Shown here piece by piece: positions 55,638 to 63,594 of a stretch of 64,000 bases of DNA. This DNA is from Solibacillus sp. FSL W7-1464 (lineage in GTDB: Bacteria; Bacillota; Bacilli; Bacillales_A; Planococcaceae), in NCBI RefSeq assembly GCF_038004425.1, contig NZ_JBBORC010000001.1:1775001-1839000 (forward strand), given 5' to 3'. Under the pieces are notes generated by a model that did not search any database, was not told the DNA's origin, and worked only from the letters and a program-made list of their open reading frames with translations. Position numbers and translations under genes: made by a program. Position 1 is the stretch's first letter. Each line of letters begins with the position of its first letter.

Positions 55638-55949
55638 ATGGCTATTGTACATGCAACAGATCAAACATTTGAACAAGAAATTTCAAACGGTGTCGTATTA
55701 GTGGACTTTTGGGCAGCCTGGTGCGGTCCATGTAAAATGATTGCGCCAGTTTTAGAGGAAGTGGATGCAGCAATCGGCAACGAAGTGAAAATTGTGAAGG
55801 TAGACGTAGATACGAACCAAGTTACAGCAGCGAACTATCAGATTATGTCAATTCCATCGTTGTTAGTATTTAAAGACGGTGAATTAAAAGGCAAGACTGC
55901 GGGCTTCATGCCAAAAGAAGATTTAATTGATTTTATTCGGCAATATTAA
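55638..55949 (+). CDS. trxA: thioredoxin
   Basis: This 103-residue classical cytosolic thioredoxin has the active site FWAAWCGPCKMIAP (about 25-38) and the cis-proline segment IMSIPSLLVF. It starts three bases after the membrane-thioredoxin gene, with TTGGAGGA. Chromosomes usually have another trxA, so this copy likely serves the sulfane-sulfur system by reducing persulfidated sulfurtransferases. Confidence 0.95.
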   Translation: MAIVHATDQTFEQEISNGVVLVDFWAAWCGPCKMIAPVLEEVDAAIGNEVKIVKVDVDTNQVTAANYQIMSIPSLLVFKDGELKGKTAGFMPKEDLIDFIRQY

Positions 55950-56102
55950 TGGTCAAAGAAGCCATATACAGCAAATGTGTATGGCTTTTCTAGTGTCCTT
56001 TTGTAAAGATTTTACCGCTCTATTAAACAGATGCTTTTTAAAGCTGGCTATAGAGTTAAACAAATTATTTCTATTTTTAGAGTAAAAGGAAGAGGTGAAA
56101 AA

Positions 56103-56480
56103 ATGAAAAAAGACCAAACGGAGATTAATCAAATCCAGTATGCACAACAGCATTTGGCCAATGAGCGAACGTACTTGGCTTGGGTACGAACAGCTATTGC
56201 CATTGTAGGAGTGGGCTTTTTAGCAACAAGCTTGCATTTTACAATTGGAAACATACGAAATGCGTGGGTAGATGTGTTGTCAATTATTTTAGGTATTTTC
56301 TCTGGCATTTTAGGTATTATCGTCATTTATATTACAAATCGTAATTATAAAAATAAAGAGCAAGGGATTATGAATGGAAAGTTTCAGCCATCTAGTGCAC
56401 ATATTAATTTATTATCCATACTGATGATTATTTTTATTTTATTAATCATTAATTATTTCATGTTTATATTATGGGCATGA
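56103..56480 (+). CDS. DUF202 (YidH-like) small membrane protein
   Basis: This 125-residue protein has the DUF202 signature HLANERTYLAWVRTAIAIVGVGF and three membrane helices (about 30-50, 57-80 and 98-122). Family function is unknown. ATG 56103 lies after GGAAGAGGTG. It sits between thiol-redox genes in the island. The link to sulfur metabolism is only positional. Confidence 0.85.
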   Translation: MKKDQTEINQIQYAQQHLANERTYLAWVRTAIAIVGVGFLATSLHFTIGNIRNAWVDVLSIILGIFSGILGIIVIYITNRNYKNKEQGIMNGKFQPSSAHINLLSILMIIFILLIINYFMFILWA

Positions 56481-56554
56481 TAAAATCGGTTTTTTTATAA
56501 AGCTATCTATCTATAAAAGAATGAAGAGAACCGATTTTGGTTCATTTAGATTAA

Positions 56555-56752
56555 GTAATAATTGAAGAAGATGCAAAAGGCTATATAGCTGAAAATGAAG
56601 ATACTTCAATGGCAACAATTGATGAAATTCGTGCACTAGCAATCGAACGTCATCAAAAGAAAATGATGAAAGATGGCGAAGCACATAATCATGACCATTC
56701 AAATGAAGGTGAATGGTCATGCAGAAATGACTTCTTCAGAGGAAGCAAACGA
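56555..56752 (+). pseudogene. C-terminal remnant of a His-rich protein
   Basis: The open frame reads VIIEEDAKGYIAENEDTSMATIDEIRALAIERHQKKMMKDGEAHNHDHSNEG. A one-base shift then continues with NGHAEMTSSEEANE and stop (about 56750). No start codon or 5' part is present. A His-rich metal-binding tail is suggested; the family is not recognised. Confidence 0.4.
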
Positions 56753-56771
56753 ATAGTTCCATCCAGTTGCG

Positions 56772-56808
56772 AGCAAGTGAATGATTCATTTGCTTGCTTT
56801 TTTTGTAT
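56772..56808 (+). terminator. terminator after the His-rich remnant
   Basis: GAGCAAGTGAAT pairs with ATTCATTTGCTTGC, followed by TTTTTTT. Confidence 0.85.
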
Positions 56809-56865
56809 ATATTAACGAAATTTTCACATTTCTCCTCCATACTTCAAGTGAAGGGAGTGGGTGAA

Positions 56866-57276
56866 ATGCAATTTGTTTATGAACAGGAGCGATTGATTGG
56901 GCAGTTGTCATTTGGTGAGTTGTACACGTCTACGAATCCACTAAAAGGTTATAAGCCGTATGAGTTACTTCTCGCCTCGTTGACGACGTGTAGTGGATCG
57001 TTACTAGTGATGCTGTTACAAAAGATGCGTCTTCATTTTGTAGAGGTTTCATTTACATCAGAGGGGCATCGTAATCCAGAGATGGCGAATCGAATCGAAG
57101 CGATTGTCATCACAGCACACGTGTCATTTAACGAGGAAGTGAAGGGAGAGCAACTAGCGAAGCTTGAAAAGTTGGTTGTAAAAAATTGTGGGATGATTCA
57201 AACGGTCATCGAAGCGGTGGATATCAAATTTACGATTGTACCCGCTACAGCAAAGGGGAAGAAAGAGCATGATTAA
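56866..57276 (+). CDS. OsmC/Ohr-family protein
   Basis: This 136-residue OsmC-fold protein has two redox cysteines in the expected places: LTTCSGSLLVMLLQ (about residue 46) and VKNCGMIQTVIE (about 107). Such proteins reduce organic hydroperoxides, and many sulfur-oxidation loci carry one (YhfA/OsmC type). ATG 56866 follows a GGGAG site. It overlaps the downstream TlpA-like gene by 8 bases, so they are co-translated. Confidence 0.88.
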   Translation: MQFVYEQERLIGQLSFGELYTSTNPLKGYKPYELLLASLTTCSGSLLVMLLQKMRLHFVEVSFTSEGHRNPEMANRIEAIVITAHVSFNEEVKGEQLAKLEKLVVKNCGMIQTVIEAVDIKFTIVPATAKGKKEHD

Positions 57277-57853
57277 GAAATTGTTAGCGATTGTACTCCT
57301 CGTTTTACTTGGAGGCTATGCTACTTGGGATTACTTAGCCGGTGAGAAGACAAAAAAAGTGAACGAACCGACTCAAGAAATGATGGATGCTCCAGAAGAA
57401 CAGGTTGAGACGGGAGCAATTACGTCCGACATTCCTGTGGCACAGGATTTTACGCTACCGACTTTAAATGGGGAGCCAGTAAGTTTGTCGGATTCGAAAG
57501 GGAAAATTACAATCGTCAATTTCTGGGCAACATGGTGTCCACCTTGTCGAGAAGAAATGCCCCATATGCAAAGTTTTTATGAGAAGCATCATGAAGAGGT
57601 TGAAATTCTAGCTGTCAATGTAAAAAATATGGATGATGGTCGACCAGCAATTGAGCAATTTGTGCAGGAGCATGAGCTAACATTTCCGATTTTACTCGAT
57701 GAAAGTGGAGAGGTTGGTCTCACGTATGAAATCATGACGCTGCCAACGAGCTATATTTTAGATGCGGAAGGACGTGTTTTTCAAAAAATTATCGGAGCAA
57801 TGGATGAGCAAGTAATGAATGAATTAGTTGAAGCCCTTCGTTCCTATGAATAA
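57269..57853 (+). CDS. ResA/TlpA-like membrane-anchored thioredoxin
   Basis: This 194-residue protein has an N-terminal anchor (KKLLAIVLLVLLGGYATWDYLAG), an acidic linker and a thioredoxin domain from about residue 65 (FTLPTLNGEPVSLSDSKGK). The active site is NFWATWCPPCREEMPHMQSF (about 95-114) and the cis-proline is in MTLPTSYIL. It should reduce disulfides outside the membrane using electrons from CcdA, encoded 31 bases further on. Start is ATG 57269 inside the OsmC gene end. Confidence 0.9.
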   Translation: MIKKLLAIVLLVLLGGYATWDYLAGEKTKKVNEPTQEMMDAPEEQVETGAITSDIPVAQDFTLPTLNGEPVSLSDSKGKITIVNFWATWCPPCREEMPHMQSFYEKHHEEVEILAVNVKNMDDGRPAIEQFVQEHELTFPILLDESGEVGLTYEIMTLPTSYILDAEGRVFQKIIGAMDEQVMNELVEALRSYE

Positions 57854-57884
57854 TAAAATTGATTAGAAAAGTAGGTGGGAAATC

Positions 57885-58637
57885 ATGATTGAAACAGATA
57901 CGGTCCTCATCGTGGGAATTCTTTTAGCATTCGGGGCCGGGGTGCTGTCATTTTTATCACCCTGTGTATTACCTTTATTCCCAGCGTATCTCTCTTATAT
58001 TACAGGGATTAGTGTCATGGAAATGCAAGCCGATCAAACGGCAGCAATTCGGAAAAAAATATTGATCCATTCAGTTACCTTTTTAGCAGGAATCGGCGTG
58101 GTTTTCATTAGTTTAGGTGCAAGTGCCTCCTATTTTGGACAGTGGCTACAGCATTTATTTATTGGGCAAACGGCAACACTCATTCAGCAATTAGCGGGTA
58201 TTTTTATCGTCTTTATGGGCTTAATTGTGGCAGGATGGCTGACGATTCCAGTACTTATGAAAGAAAAAAGACTCCATGTGGCGAAAAAACCAACAAGTTA
58301 TGTCGGAACATTTTTTGTGGGCTTAGGCTTTGCGGCAGGATGGACGCCGTGTATTGGACCGATCTTTGCGTCAATTTTATTATTAGCAGCGACGAATCCA
58401 GGAGCAGGCTTAGTGTATACTCTCATGTATGTGATTGGCTTTGCCGTGCCTTTTATCCTGTTAACGTTTTTCATCGGGAAATCAAAGTGGATTGTGAAAA
58501 AAAGTGGTCTTCTGATGAAAATTGGTGGCATTATGATGATTTTCATGGGGATTTTATTGTTTTTTGGCCAAATGTCCCAACTGAGTATTTTTTTATTACG
58601 CTTAATAGAAGGAACATGGCTTTCTAATTTAGGTTAG
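57885..58637 (+). CDS. ccdA: thiol-disulfide transmembrane carrier CcdA
   Basis: This 250-residue CcdA/DsbD-beta family protein has six or seven helices. It passes reducing equivalents from cytosolic thioredoxin to extracytoplasmic TlpA/ResA proteins. Conserved proline-cysteine motifs are FLSPCVLPLFPAYLSYITG (first Cys, about residue 25) and GLGFAAGWTPCIGPIFASIL (second Cys, about 159). With trxA and two TlpA-like proteins nearby, the block encodes a full trans-membrane electron relay. Confidence 0.93.
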   Translation: MIETDTVLIVGILLAFGAGVLSFLSPCVLPLFPAYLSYITGISVMEMQADQTAAIRKKILIHSVTFLAGIGVVFISLGASASYFGQWLQHLFIGQTATLIQQLAGIFIVFMGLIVAGWLTIPVLMKEKRLHVAKKPTSYVGTFFVGLGFAAGWTPCIGPIFASILLLAATNPGAGLVYTLMYVIGFAVPFILLTFFIGKSKWIVKKSGLLMKIGGIMMIFMGILLFFGQMSQLSIFLLRLIEGTWLSNLG

Positions 58638-58696
58638 TTCAGTTGATAGTGCGAGCATTCAATTTTCGGTACAATAAAATAAGAATTTTTTGTTGA

Positions 58697-58720
58697 TTGA
58701 AGGGAGGTGTCTCCCTTCAA
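58697..58720. promoter_or_regulatory. perfect hairpin before the response-regulator gene
   Basis: TTGAAGGGAG and CTCCCTTCAA pair perfectly around GTGT. On the minus strand it would be followed by a T-run, so it may be a reverse-facing terminator. Alternatively it is a dyad operator for the response regulator 22 bases downstream. Confidence 0.45.
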
Positions 58721-58741
58721 CCAACAGGACGAGGGGGTACT

Positions 58742-59425
58742 ATGAAACAAAAAATACTAATTGTAGAAGACGATCAAATGATTCGTAACCTCATTAAAAT
58801 TTATTTACAAAAAGAAGGTTATGAGGTCGTAGAAGCAGACGATGGTGAGGTGGCGAAGTCTGTTTTTCTTAACGAGCATCCGTGTTTAATTGTGTTGGAT
58901 TTGATGTTACCGAAAGTCAGTGGGGAACTGCTTTGTGAATGGGTCAAGGAGCAAGGAAGAAATGAAGTGTCGATCATTATGTTAAGTGCGAAAGTGCAGA
59001 CAGCTGACAAAATTCATGGGCTACGACTCGGTGCAGACGATTATATGACGAAACCGTTCGACCCAGAGGAACTAGTGGCACATATTGAGGCAGTTTTACG
59101 GCGAACAGGACAGTTTTGTCAAAAGATTACTTATGATGGACTTTGTATTAAGCCAAGAAAAGGAGAAGTCCTACTATATAATCAAAAACTCCGTTTAACG
59201 AAGCATGAGTTTCAATTGCTATTTCATTTGATGGATAATCCAAATATTATTATGCCCCGAGAAAGGTTAATCGAATCGTTATATCCGTATCTTGAGAAAG
59301 ACGTGATGGAGCGAACGATTGATGCCCATATCAAAAAACTACGTGAGAAAATTGAAGAAAACCCAAGTCGACCGAAAAGAATTCAAACGGTACGAGGAAT
59401 GGGGTATAAGTTTGTTACGAAATAG
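58742..59425 (+). CDS. OmpR/PhoB-family response regulator
   Basis: This 227-residue protein has a receiver domain (residues 2-120). The acidic pair is in IVEDDQM, the phospho-acceptor aspartate in CLIVLDLMLPKVSGE (about 53), and T/S and K in MLSAKVQ and TKPFDP. A winged-helix output domain spans about 130-225 (LTKHEFQLLFHLMDNPNIIMPRERLIESLYP). ATG 58742 follows GAGGGGG. It overlaps the kinase start and forms a pair with it. Targets are probably the neighbouring redox genes, by position only. Confidence 0.93.
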   Translation: MKQKILIVEDDQMIRNLIKIYLQKEGYEVVEADDGEVAKSVFLNEHPCLIVLDLMLPKVSGELLCEWVKEQGRNEVSIIMLSAKVQTADKIHGLRLGADDYMTKPFDPEELVAHIEAVLRRTGQFCQKITYDGLCIKPRKGEVLLYNQKLRLTKHEFQLLFHLMDNPNIIMPRERLIESLYPYLEKDVMERTIDAHIKKLREKIEENPSRPKRIQTVRGMGYKFVTK

Positions 59426-60491
59426 ATGGGCGAGATTTTTATCAAAAAAGTTGTTATGGCGGTTAACATTCGTCAATAGTTTGATTATCAGCGCATTTAT
59501 TTTGTTTGCGTGCTGGGCGATTTATGAAGCAACTTGCATAGTTGTAGACGAGAATGTTGCGATTCAAGAAGGAAAAATTATTAAAGATATATTATTGCAG
59601 TACATAGGGATTTTCGTTGTATTATTTACTGCTTTTGTGGTATCACTTCAGTATTTTTTTACACGTCATCAATTACAACCGTTACGTGAATTAATGGAGT
59701 CGATGGAAAAGTTGAAGCAAGGCAAAGAAGTACAAAATGTTCGCTCAGAGTATGAAGATGAAATCACCGCGTTGATGGATCAATTTAATGACTTGGTCAA
59801 CCAGTTAGAATCTAATAAAAAGCAACGTCATCAGCGTTTATCAGAGTTTTCTCATGAATTTCGTACACCTTTAACCAACATTAATGGCTATCTAAAGGCT
59901 CTTCAAACGGGCGTGATTTCTGGGAATCCAGAGCTCTTTCAAGCATTGCATCAAGAATCGAAGCGTTTAATTTTGATGGTGGAGCAATTAAAATCGATTG
60001 AAGAATTGACCTATGCGGAGCAGCAAAAGTATTTACAAAAACAAGACATTGAAATAGCAGACGTCATACATCAAGTTATCCAAATGTTTAGTTGGACAAT
60101 GAAAAGTAGAAACATCGCGCTCCATGTACAACTAGAGCAGCAAATACTTGAAGTAGATCCATATGGACTTACACAGGTAATGAGTAATCTCATTGAAAAC
60201 GCCATTCGTTATTACGAAGGGATGAAACCTATTGAAATTGTCGGAAAAAAAATGACGGGTTTTTATGTAATTTCAGTTAGCGGACAAGGAAAAACCATTT
60301 CAGAAGCGGAAAACCCATTGATTTTTGAACGTTTTTATCGTGTAGACGCGATAAATCATTCAATAGAGAAAGGGGCAGGGCTCGGACTAGCCATCTCCAA
60401 GCAAATTGTTGAACAGCATGAAGGGACGGTTTCGCTTAAGACAGACGGTACTTATCATACCTTTCTTGTAAAGCTCCCACTTCGAAATTAA
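59412..60491 (+). CDS. sensor histidine kinase with altered G1 box
   Basis: This 359-residue kinase has two membrane helices (about 15-38 and 58-82) with a very short outer loop, then a HAMP-like linker. HisKA has the phospho-histidine in SEFSHEFRTPLTNINGY (about 153), and an HATPase domain follows. The N box NLIENAIRYYEG is normal and the G2 box GAGLGLAISKQIVEQHEG is present. The G1 box reads VSGQGKTISEAENP, where DxGxG is expected, so the nucleotide-contacting aspartate is missing. TTG 59412, eight bases after GGAATGGGG, is the likely start and overlaps the regulator gene by 14 bases. Activity may be weakened. Confidence 0.85.
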   Translation: MLRNRWARFLSKKLLWRLTFVNSLIISAFILFACWAIYEATCIVVDENVAIQEGKIIKDILLQYIGIFVVLFTAFVVSLQYFFTRHQLQPLRELMESMEKLKQGKEVQNVRSEYEDEITALMDQFNDLVNQLESNKKQRHQRLSEFSHEFRTPLTNINGYLKALQTGVISGNPELFQALHQESKRLILMVEQLKSIEELTYAEQQKYLQKQDIEIADVIHQVIQMFSWTMKSRNIALHVQLEQQILEVDPYGLTQVMSNLIENAIRYYEGMKPIEIVGKKMTGFYVISVSGQGKTISEAENPLIFERFYRVDAINHSIEKGAGLGLAISKQIVEQHEGTVSLKTDGTYHTFLVKLPLRN

Positions 60492-60612
60492 GGTCGTTTC
60501 CTATAGAAACGGCCATATTGAACGATGCTTGCAGTGATGGAGAAACGTATTATGTTTAAGGATTGTAAGTGCCTAGGGGGTACTACTATTTGAGGTATAT
60601 GAACATAGCGAA

Positions 60613-60790
60613 CTAATTTGGTATTCGGTCGGACGTTTATATTAAAGGACTTCGTACAGATAGCTTATATTTAATTGGTGAACTACGTTCGGCGCAAGTC
60701 GTATCATTACTTTTAATTGTAGTAGGATTCTCTGCGATTATTTATCGCCGTTTTTATTTAAAATCGACCGTCACATATCAAGATAAATAA
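60613..60790 (+). pseudogene. lgt: lgt 3' remnant
   Basis: The frame gives LIWYSVGR, then after a one-base loss YIKGLRTDSLYLIGELRSAQVVSLLLIVVGFSAIIYRRFYLK and stop. This is the unmistakable C-terminus of prolipoprotein diacylglyceryl transferase (GLRTDSL...RxAQVVSL). The N-terminal three quarters are absent. Confidence 0.8.
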
Positions 60791-60803
60791 TGAAGATGTA
60801 AAC

Positions 60804-60835
60804 CAGAGGCTATCTAAAAGTAGCTTCTGTTTTTT
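60804..60835 (+). terminator. terminator after the lgt remnant
   Basis: CAGAGGCTA pairs with TAGCTTCTG, followed by TTTTTT. Confidence 0.8.
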
Positions 60836-60862
60836 AGTTTAGTGTAAAAGTGAATTTATCAA

Positions 60863-60891
60863 TTGACATATACCCTTAGGGGTAGTAGCAT
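60863..60891 (+). promoter_or_regulatory. CstR-type promoter/operator, distal copy before cstR
   Basis: TTGACA (60863), then ATACCC-TTAG-GGGTAG (60870-60885) in the spacer, then TAGCAT at 17 bases. It is a near duplicate of the promoter at 60979, with a poorer -10. Confidence 0.65.
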
Positions 60892-60978
60892 ATTAAACAG
60901 ATAGTAATTGCTCTTAAATATTTTTTTAACCTTTATAAATTAATGTTTTTAGAGGTTTTATGAAAGAAGTTTTATTTG

Positions 60979-61007
60979 TTGACATATACCCGTATGGGTA
61001 GTATGAT
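60979..61007 (+). promoter_or_regulatory. cstR promoter with CstR operator
   Basis: TTGACA (60979) and TATGAT (61002) are 17 bases apart, and the spacer holds ATACCC-GTAT-GGGTAG (60986-61001). Binding of CstR here would block RNA polymerase and give autoregulation. Confidence 0.82.
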
Positions 61008-61048
61008 ACGAAATAGATAATGAAATGATTTAAAAAAGAGGTGAAATA

Positions 61049-61309
61049 ATGCAATACGATGCAAAGGTTACAGCACGAATGAAAAAGATTGAAGGTCAGC
61101 TTAAAGGTATTTTACGTATGATGGATGAAGAGAAAGATTGTAAGGATGTTATCACACAATTAAGTGCCGTTCGCTCAGCTGTTGATCGCACAATTGGTGT
61201 TATTGTCACAGACAACTTAGTAGATTGTTTATCGAAAGAAGATGCAGCAAGTTTAGATAAAAATGCAATGGTAAAAGAAGCAGTAGAGTTGTTAGTAAAA
61301 AGTCGCTAA
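61049..61309 (+). CDS. cstR: persulfide-sensing repressor CstR
   Basis: This 86-residue CsoR-superfamily four-helix repressor has two key cysteines at residues 31 (EKDCKDV) and 60 (NLVDC). These are the very positions of CstR. Residue 56, where a copper-sensing CsoR has its histidine ligand, is Asn. Sulfane sulfur forms di-, tri- or tetrasulfide links between the cysteines and releases DNA. AAAGAGGTG precedes the ATG. Operators matching the CstR consensus stand before this gene and before its neighbours. Confidence 0.93.
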   Translation: MQYDAKVTARMKKIEGQLKGILRMMDEEKDCKDVITQLSAVRSAVDRTIGVIVTDNLVDCLSKEDAASLDKNAMVKEAVELLVKSR

Positions 61310-61333
61310 GACTTTTTATTTTTAAAATAAATT

Positions 61334-61349
61334 ATACCTATAGGGGTAA
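61334..61349 (+). promoter_or_regulatory. internal CstR-like operator
   Basis: ATACCT-ATAG-GGGTAA overlaps the ribosome-binding site (GGGGTAAGGAG) of the dsrE-like gene. Placement suggests a roadblock or an internal promoter control. Confidence 0.6.
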
Positions 61350-61358
61350 GGAGATATT

Positions 61359-61835
61359 ATGGAAAAGAAAAGAACAACAATCGTTTTATTCAGTGGGGAT
61401 TATGATAAGGCAATGGCAGCGTACATTATTGCAAATGGTGCAGCAGCTTATGATCACGAGGTAACAATCTTCCATACATTCTGGGGTATCAATGCGCTAC
61501 GTAAACAAGAGCCAGTAGCAGTGAATAAAGGTTTCCTTGAAAAAATGTTTGCTAAAATGATGCCACGTGGTGCGGAAAAACTTGGTTTATCAAAAATGCA
61601 AATGCTCGGTATGGGTCCTAAAATGATTAAGCACGTAATGAACAAGCACAACGCATTAACGTTAACGCAACTTATTGAGATGGCACAAGAACAAGATATT
61701 AAGCTGGTTACTTGTACGATGACAATGGATTTACTGGGTCTTCAAAAAGAAGAATTATTAGATGGTATTCAGTATGCTGGTGTAGCTGCTTATTTAGCAG
61801 ATGCTGAAGAAGGTAACGTAAACTTATTCATTTAA
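61359..61835 (+). CDS. DsrE/DsrF-family sulfur carrier (long form)
   Basis: This 158-residue peroxiredoxin-like DsrE/DsrF/DsrH-like protein has an N-terminal TTIVLFSGDYDKAMAAYIIANGAAAYDHEVTIFHTFWGI fold. A basic insertion follows (about 50-100, KMFAKMMPRGAEKLGLSKMQMLGMG) that is often membrane-associated. The candidate active cysteine is in KLVTCTMTMDLLG (about 118). Such proteins carry persulfide between rhodaneses and TusA. It follows cstR directly under its own operator-like site. Confidence 0.88.
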   Translation: MEKKRTTIVLFSGDYDKAMAAYIIANGAAAYDHEVTIFHTFWGINALRKQEPVAVNKGFLEKMFAKMMPRGAEKLGLSKMQMLGMGPKMIKHVMNKHNALTLTQLIEMAQEQDIKLVTCTMTMDLLGLQKEELLDGIQYAGVAAYLADAEEGNVNLFI

Positions 61836-61845
61836 GAGGTGACCA

Positions 61846-62187
61846 ATGGAAATTGTAATTTTAATAATCGGAATTGTCGCATTTTTTGCTTGGCGTATGA
61901 AGCCAACAAAAGGAGTTAACAATATATCAACTGCACAGCTTAAAACAATGATTAACGATAAAGATAAAGTTTTTGTCGATGTACGCACACCTGGCGAGTA
62001 TAAGGCACGCAATGCAAAGCAATTTAAAAACATTCCTCTTGGTTCTGACTTTTCAAAGTTGCCAAAGGATAAAGAAATTGTCGTTATTTGCCAAAGTGGA
62101 ATGCGTTCAAAGCAGGCATGTAAGCAGTTAAAAAAATTAGGGTATACAAAAGTAACGAATGTCCGTGGTGGCATGAGTGCATACTAG
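61846..62187 (+). CDS. membrane-anchored rhodanese
   Basis: This 113-residue protein has an N-terminal helix (EIVILIIGIVAFFAWRMK) and one rhodanese domain. The active-site loop is CQSGMRSKQ, with the catalytic cysteine at about residue 84. It transfers sulfane sulfur, probably at the membrane face. It begins 10 bases after the DsrE gene (AAGAGGTG site) and precedes a second, soluble rhodanese. Confidence 0.9.
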   Translation: MEIVILIIGIVAFFAWRMKPTKGVNNISTAQLKTMINDKDKVFVDVRTPGEYKARNAKQFKNIPLGSDFSKLPKDKEIVVICQSGMRSKQACKQLKKLGYTKVTNVRGGMSAY

Positions 62188-62199
62188 GAGGAGTAAATA

Positions 62200-62496
62200 T
62201 TGAAAACAATTCAACCAATAGAGGTACAAGCAAAATTAGAAGCTGGCGAAGCATTGAATCTAATCGACGTGCGTGAAGTAGCAGAAGTAGAAGCAGGCCA
62301 TATTCCTGGTATTACGCACATTCCACTAGGATTACTTGAGTTCCGCATGCAGGAATTAGATAAAAAAATGCCTTATATTATGGTGTGCCGTTCAGGTGGA
62401 CGGAGTGGTCAAGCAACAATGTTTTTAGAATCACAAGGCTTTGATGTAACGAACATGACAGGCGGAATGCTTGAATGGACGGGCGAAGTGAAGTAA
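62200..62496 (+). CDS. rhodanese-like sulfurtransferase
   Basis: This 98-residue single-domain rhodanese has the active loop CRSGGRSGQ (Cys about 68), and LIDVREVAEVEAGHIPGITHIPLG is the CDC25-like body. Start is TTG at 62200 after AGGAGGAG; no ATG is available near it. It sits in a run of five sulfur-transfer genes. Confidence 0.92.
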   Translation: MKTIQPIEVQAKLEAGEALNLIDVREVAEVEAGHIPGITHIPLGLLEFRMQELDKKMPYIMVCRSGGRSGQATMFLESQGFDVTNMTGGMLEWTGEVK

Positions 62497-62546
62497 ATCT
62501 TAAATTTTATTATAAATAATACCATAAGTATAAATGGAGGTTTCTA

Positions 62547-63107
62547 ATGATTAAATCAGACGTACAACTAGATGCAAAAGGTCTAGCTTGTCCAATGCCG
62601 ATCGTAAAAACGAAAAAAGCAATGAATGATGTGGCTGAAGGGCAAGTGTTAGAAATTCAAGCAACAGATAAAGGCTCTGTGGCGGATTTAGCCGCATGGT
62701 CAAAAACAGTAGGTCATCAATACATTGGCTCAAGTGAAGATAACGGTGTGTTCTATCACTATATTCGTAAATGTAATCTTGAAACGAGTGAATCAGCTGA
62801 AAAGACATTTGAGCAAACAATTTCAAATGAAGACGCTGTTAACGGTGAAGGGTTAATTTTAGATGTACGTGAAGCAGCAGAATATGCTTTTGGCCACATT
62901 CCGGGTGCTAAATCCATTCCAATGGGTGACTTAGCGGACCGTATGAATGAGCTTGATCCAGCACAAACTATTTATGTCATTTGCCGTACAGGCACGCGTT
63001 CTGACTTAGCTGCACAGCAATTAGCAGCAGCAGGTTATACAAATATTTATAACGTCTTACCTGGCATGACAGGTTATGAAGGCGAATTACAGAAAGAGGT
63101 AAAGTAA
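62547..63107 (+). CDS. TusA-rhodanese fusion (CstA-related)
   Basis: This 186-residue protein has a TusA/SirA domain (residues 4-75) with the conserved GLACPMPIVKTKKAM (Cys about 15). It is joined by a linker to a rhodanese domain (about 92-183) with CRTGTRSDLA (Cys about 149). Staphylococcal CstA is likewise built from TusA and rhodanese units, so this is probably its counterpart and passes persulfide between domains. TGGAGG precedes the ATG. The next gene follows after one base. Confidence 0.9.
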   Translation: MIKSDVQLDAKGLACPMPIVKTKKAMNDVAEGQVLEIQATDKGSVADLAAWSKTVGHQYIGSSEDNGVFYHYIRKCNLETSESAEKTFEQTISNEDAVNGEGLILDVREAAEYAFGHIPGAKSIPMGDLADRMNELDPAQTIYVICRTGTRSDLAAQQLAAAGYTNIYNVLPGMTGYEGELQKEVK

Positions 63108-63108
63108 T

Positions 63109-63504
63109 ATGTCAAACAAAGTAGCAATTATAGCAGCTAACGGTGGTCTTTTCGATGCGTATAAAGTATTCAATATCGCAACAGCAGCAGCCGCTTCTGA
63201 AAAAGAAGTAGCGATCTTCTTCACATTTGAAGGCTTAAACTTAATCCACAAGCAAGGGATGCAAGCACTTGAAATGCCTGCAGGAAAAGAGCACTTCGCA
63301 GAAGGCTTTGCTAATGCACAAGTACCAGCCATTCCACAATTAGTAGAAATGGCGCAGGAATTAGGCGTGAAATTCATCGCTTGTCAAATGACAATGGATG
63401 TTATGGACTTAACGAAAGAAGATTTCGTGGACGATATTGAAGTTGGTGGCGCCGTTACATTCCTAGAATTTGCAAAAGACGCAGCACCGACATTAACATT
63501 CTAA
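63109..63504 (+). CDS. DsrE-family protein (short form)
   Basis: This 131-residue DsrE/DsrF-like protein (NKVAIIAANGGLFDAYKVFNIATAAAASEKEVAIFFTFEGLNL) has its candidate cysteine in KFIACQMTMDVM (about 96). It resembles the longer DsrE at 61359 without the basic insertion, so the locus carries two divergent paralogues. It begins one base after the TusA-rhodanese gene and is followed by a strong hairpin. Confidence 0.9.
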   Translation: MSNKVAIIAANGGLFDAYKVFNIATAAAASEKEVAIFFTFEGLNLIHKQGMQALEMPAGKEHFAEGFANAQVPAIPQLVEMAQELGVKFIACQMTMDVMDLTKEDFVDDIEVGGAVTFLEFAKDAAPTLTF

Positions 63505-63543
63505 TGACTAGCATTTTCTTTTCATATATGTAACATATCCATT

Positions 63544-63573
63544 GGTTCCGGTAGCAATTAGGCTACCTGAGCC
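63544..63573 (+). terminator. terminator or attenuator after the second dsrE gene
   Basis: GGTTCCGGTAGC pairs with GCTACCTGAGCC, followed by A-rich then T-rich sequence. It lies 20 bases before another CstR-like site. Confidence 0.65.
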
Positions 63574-63594
63574 GAAAAAAATTTAATTAAAATA

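Noticed and set aside
61824-62174. Minus-strand frame opposite the first rhodanese gene
   Set aside because: It is antisense to a gene with a clear rhodanese active site, lacks a start signal and resembles no protein.
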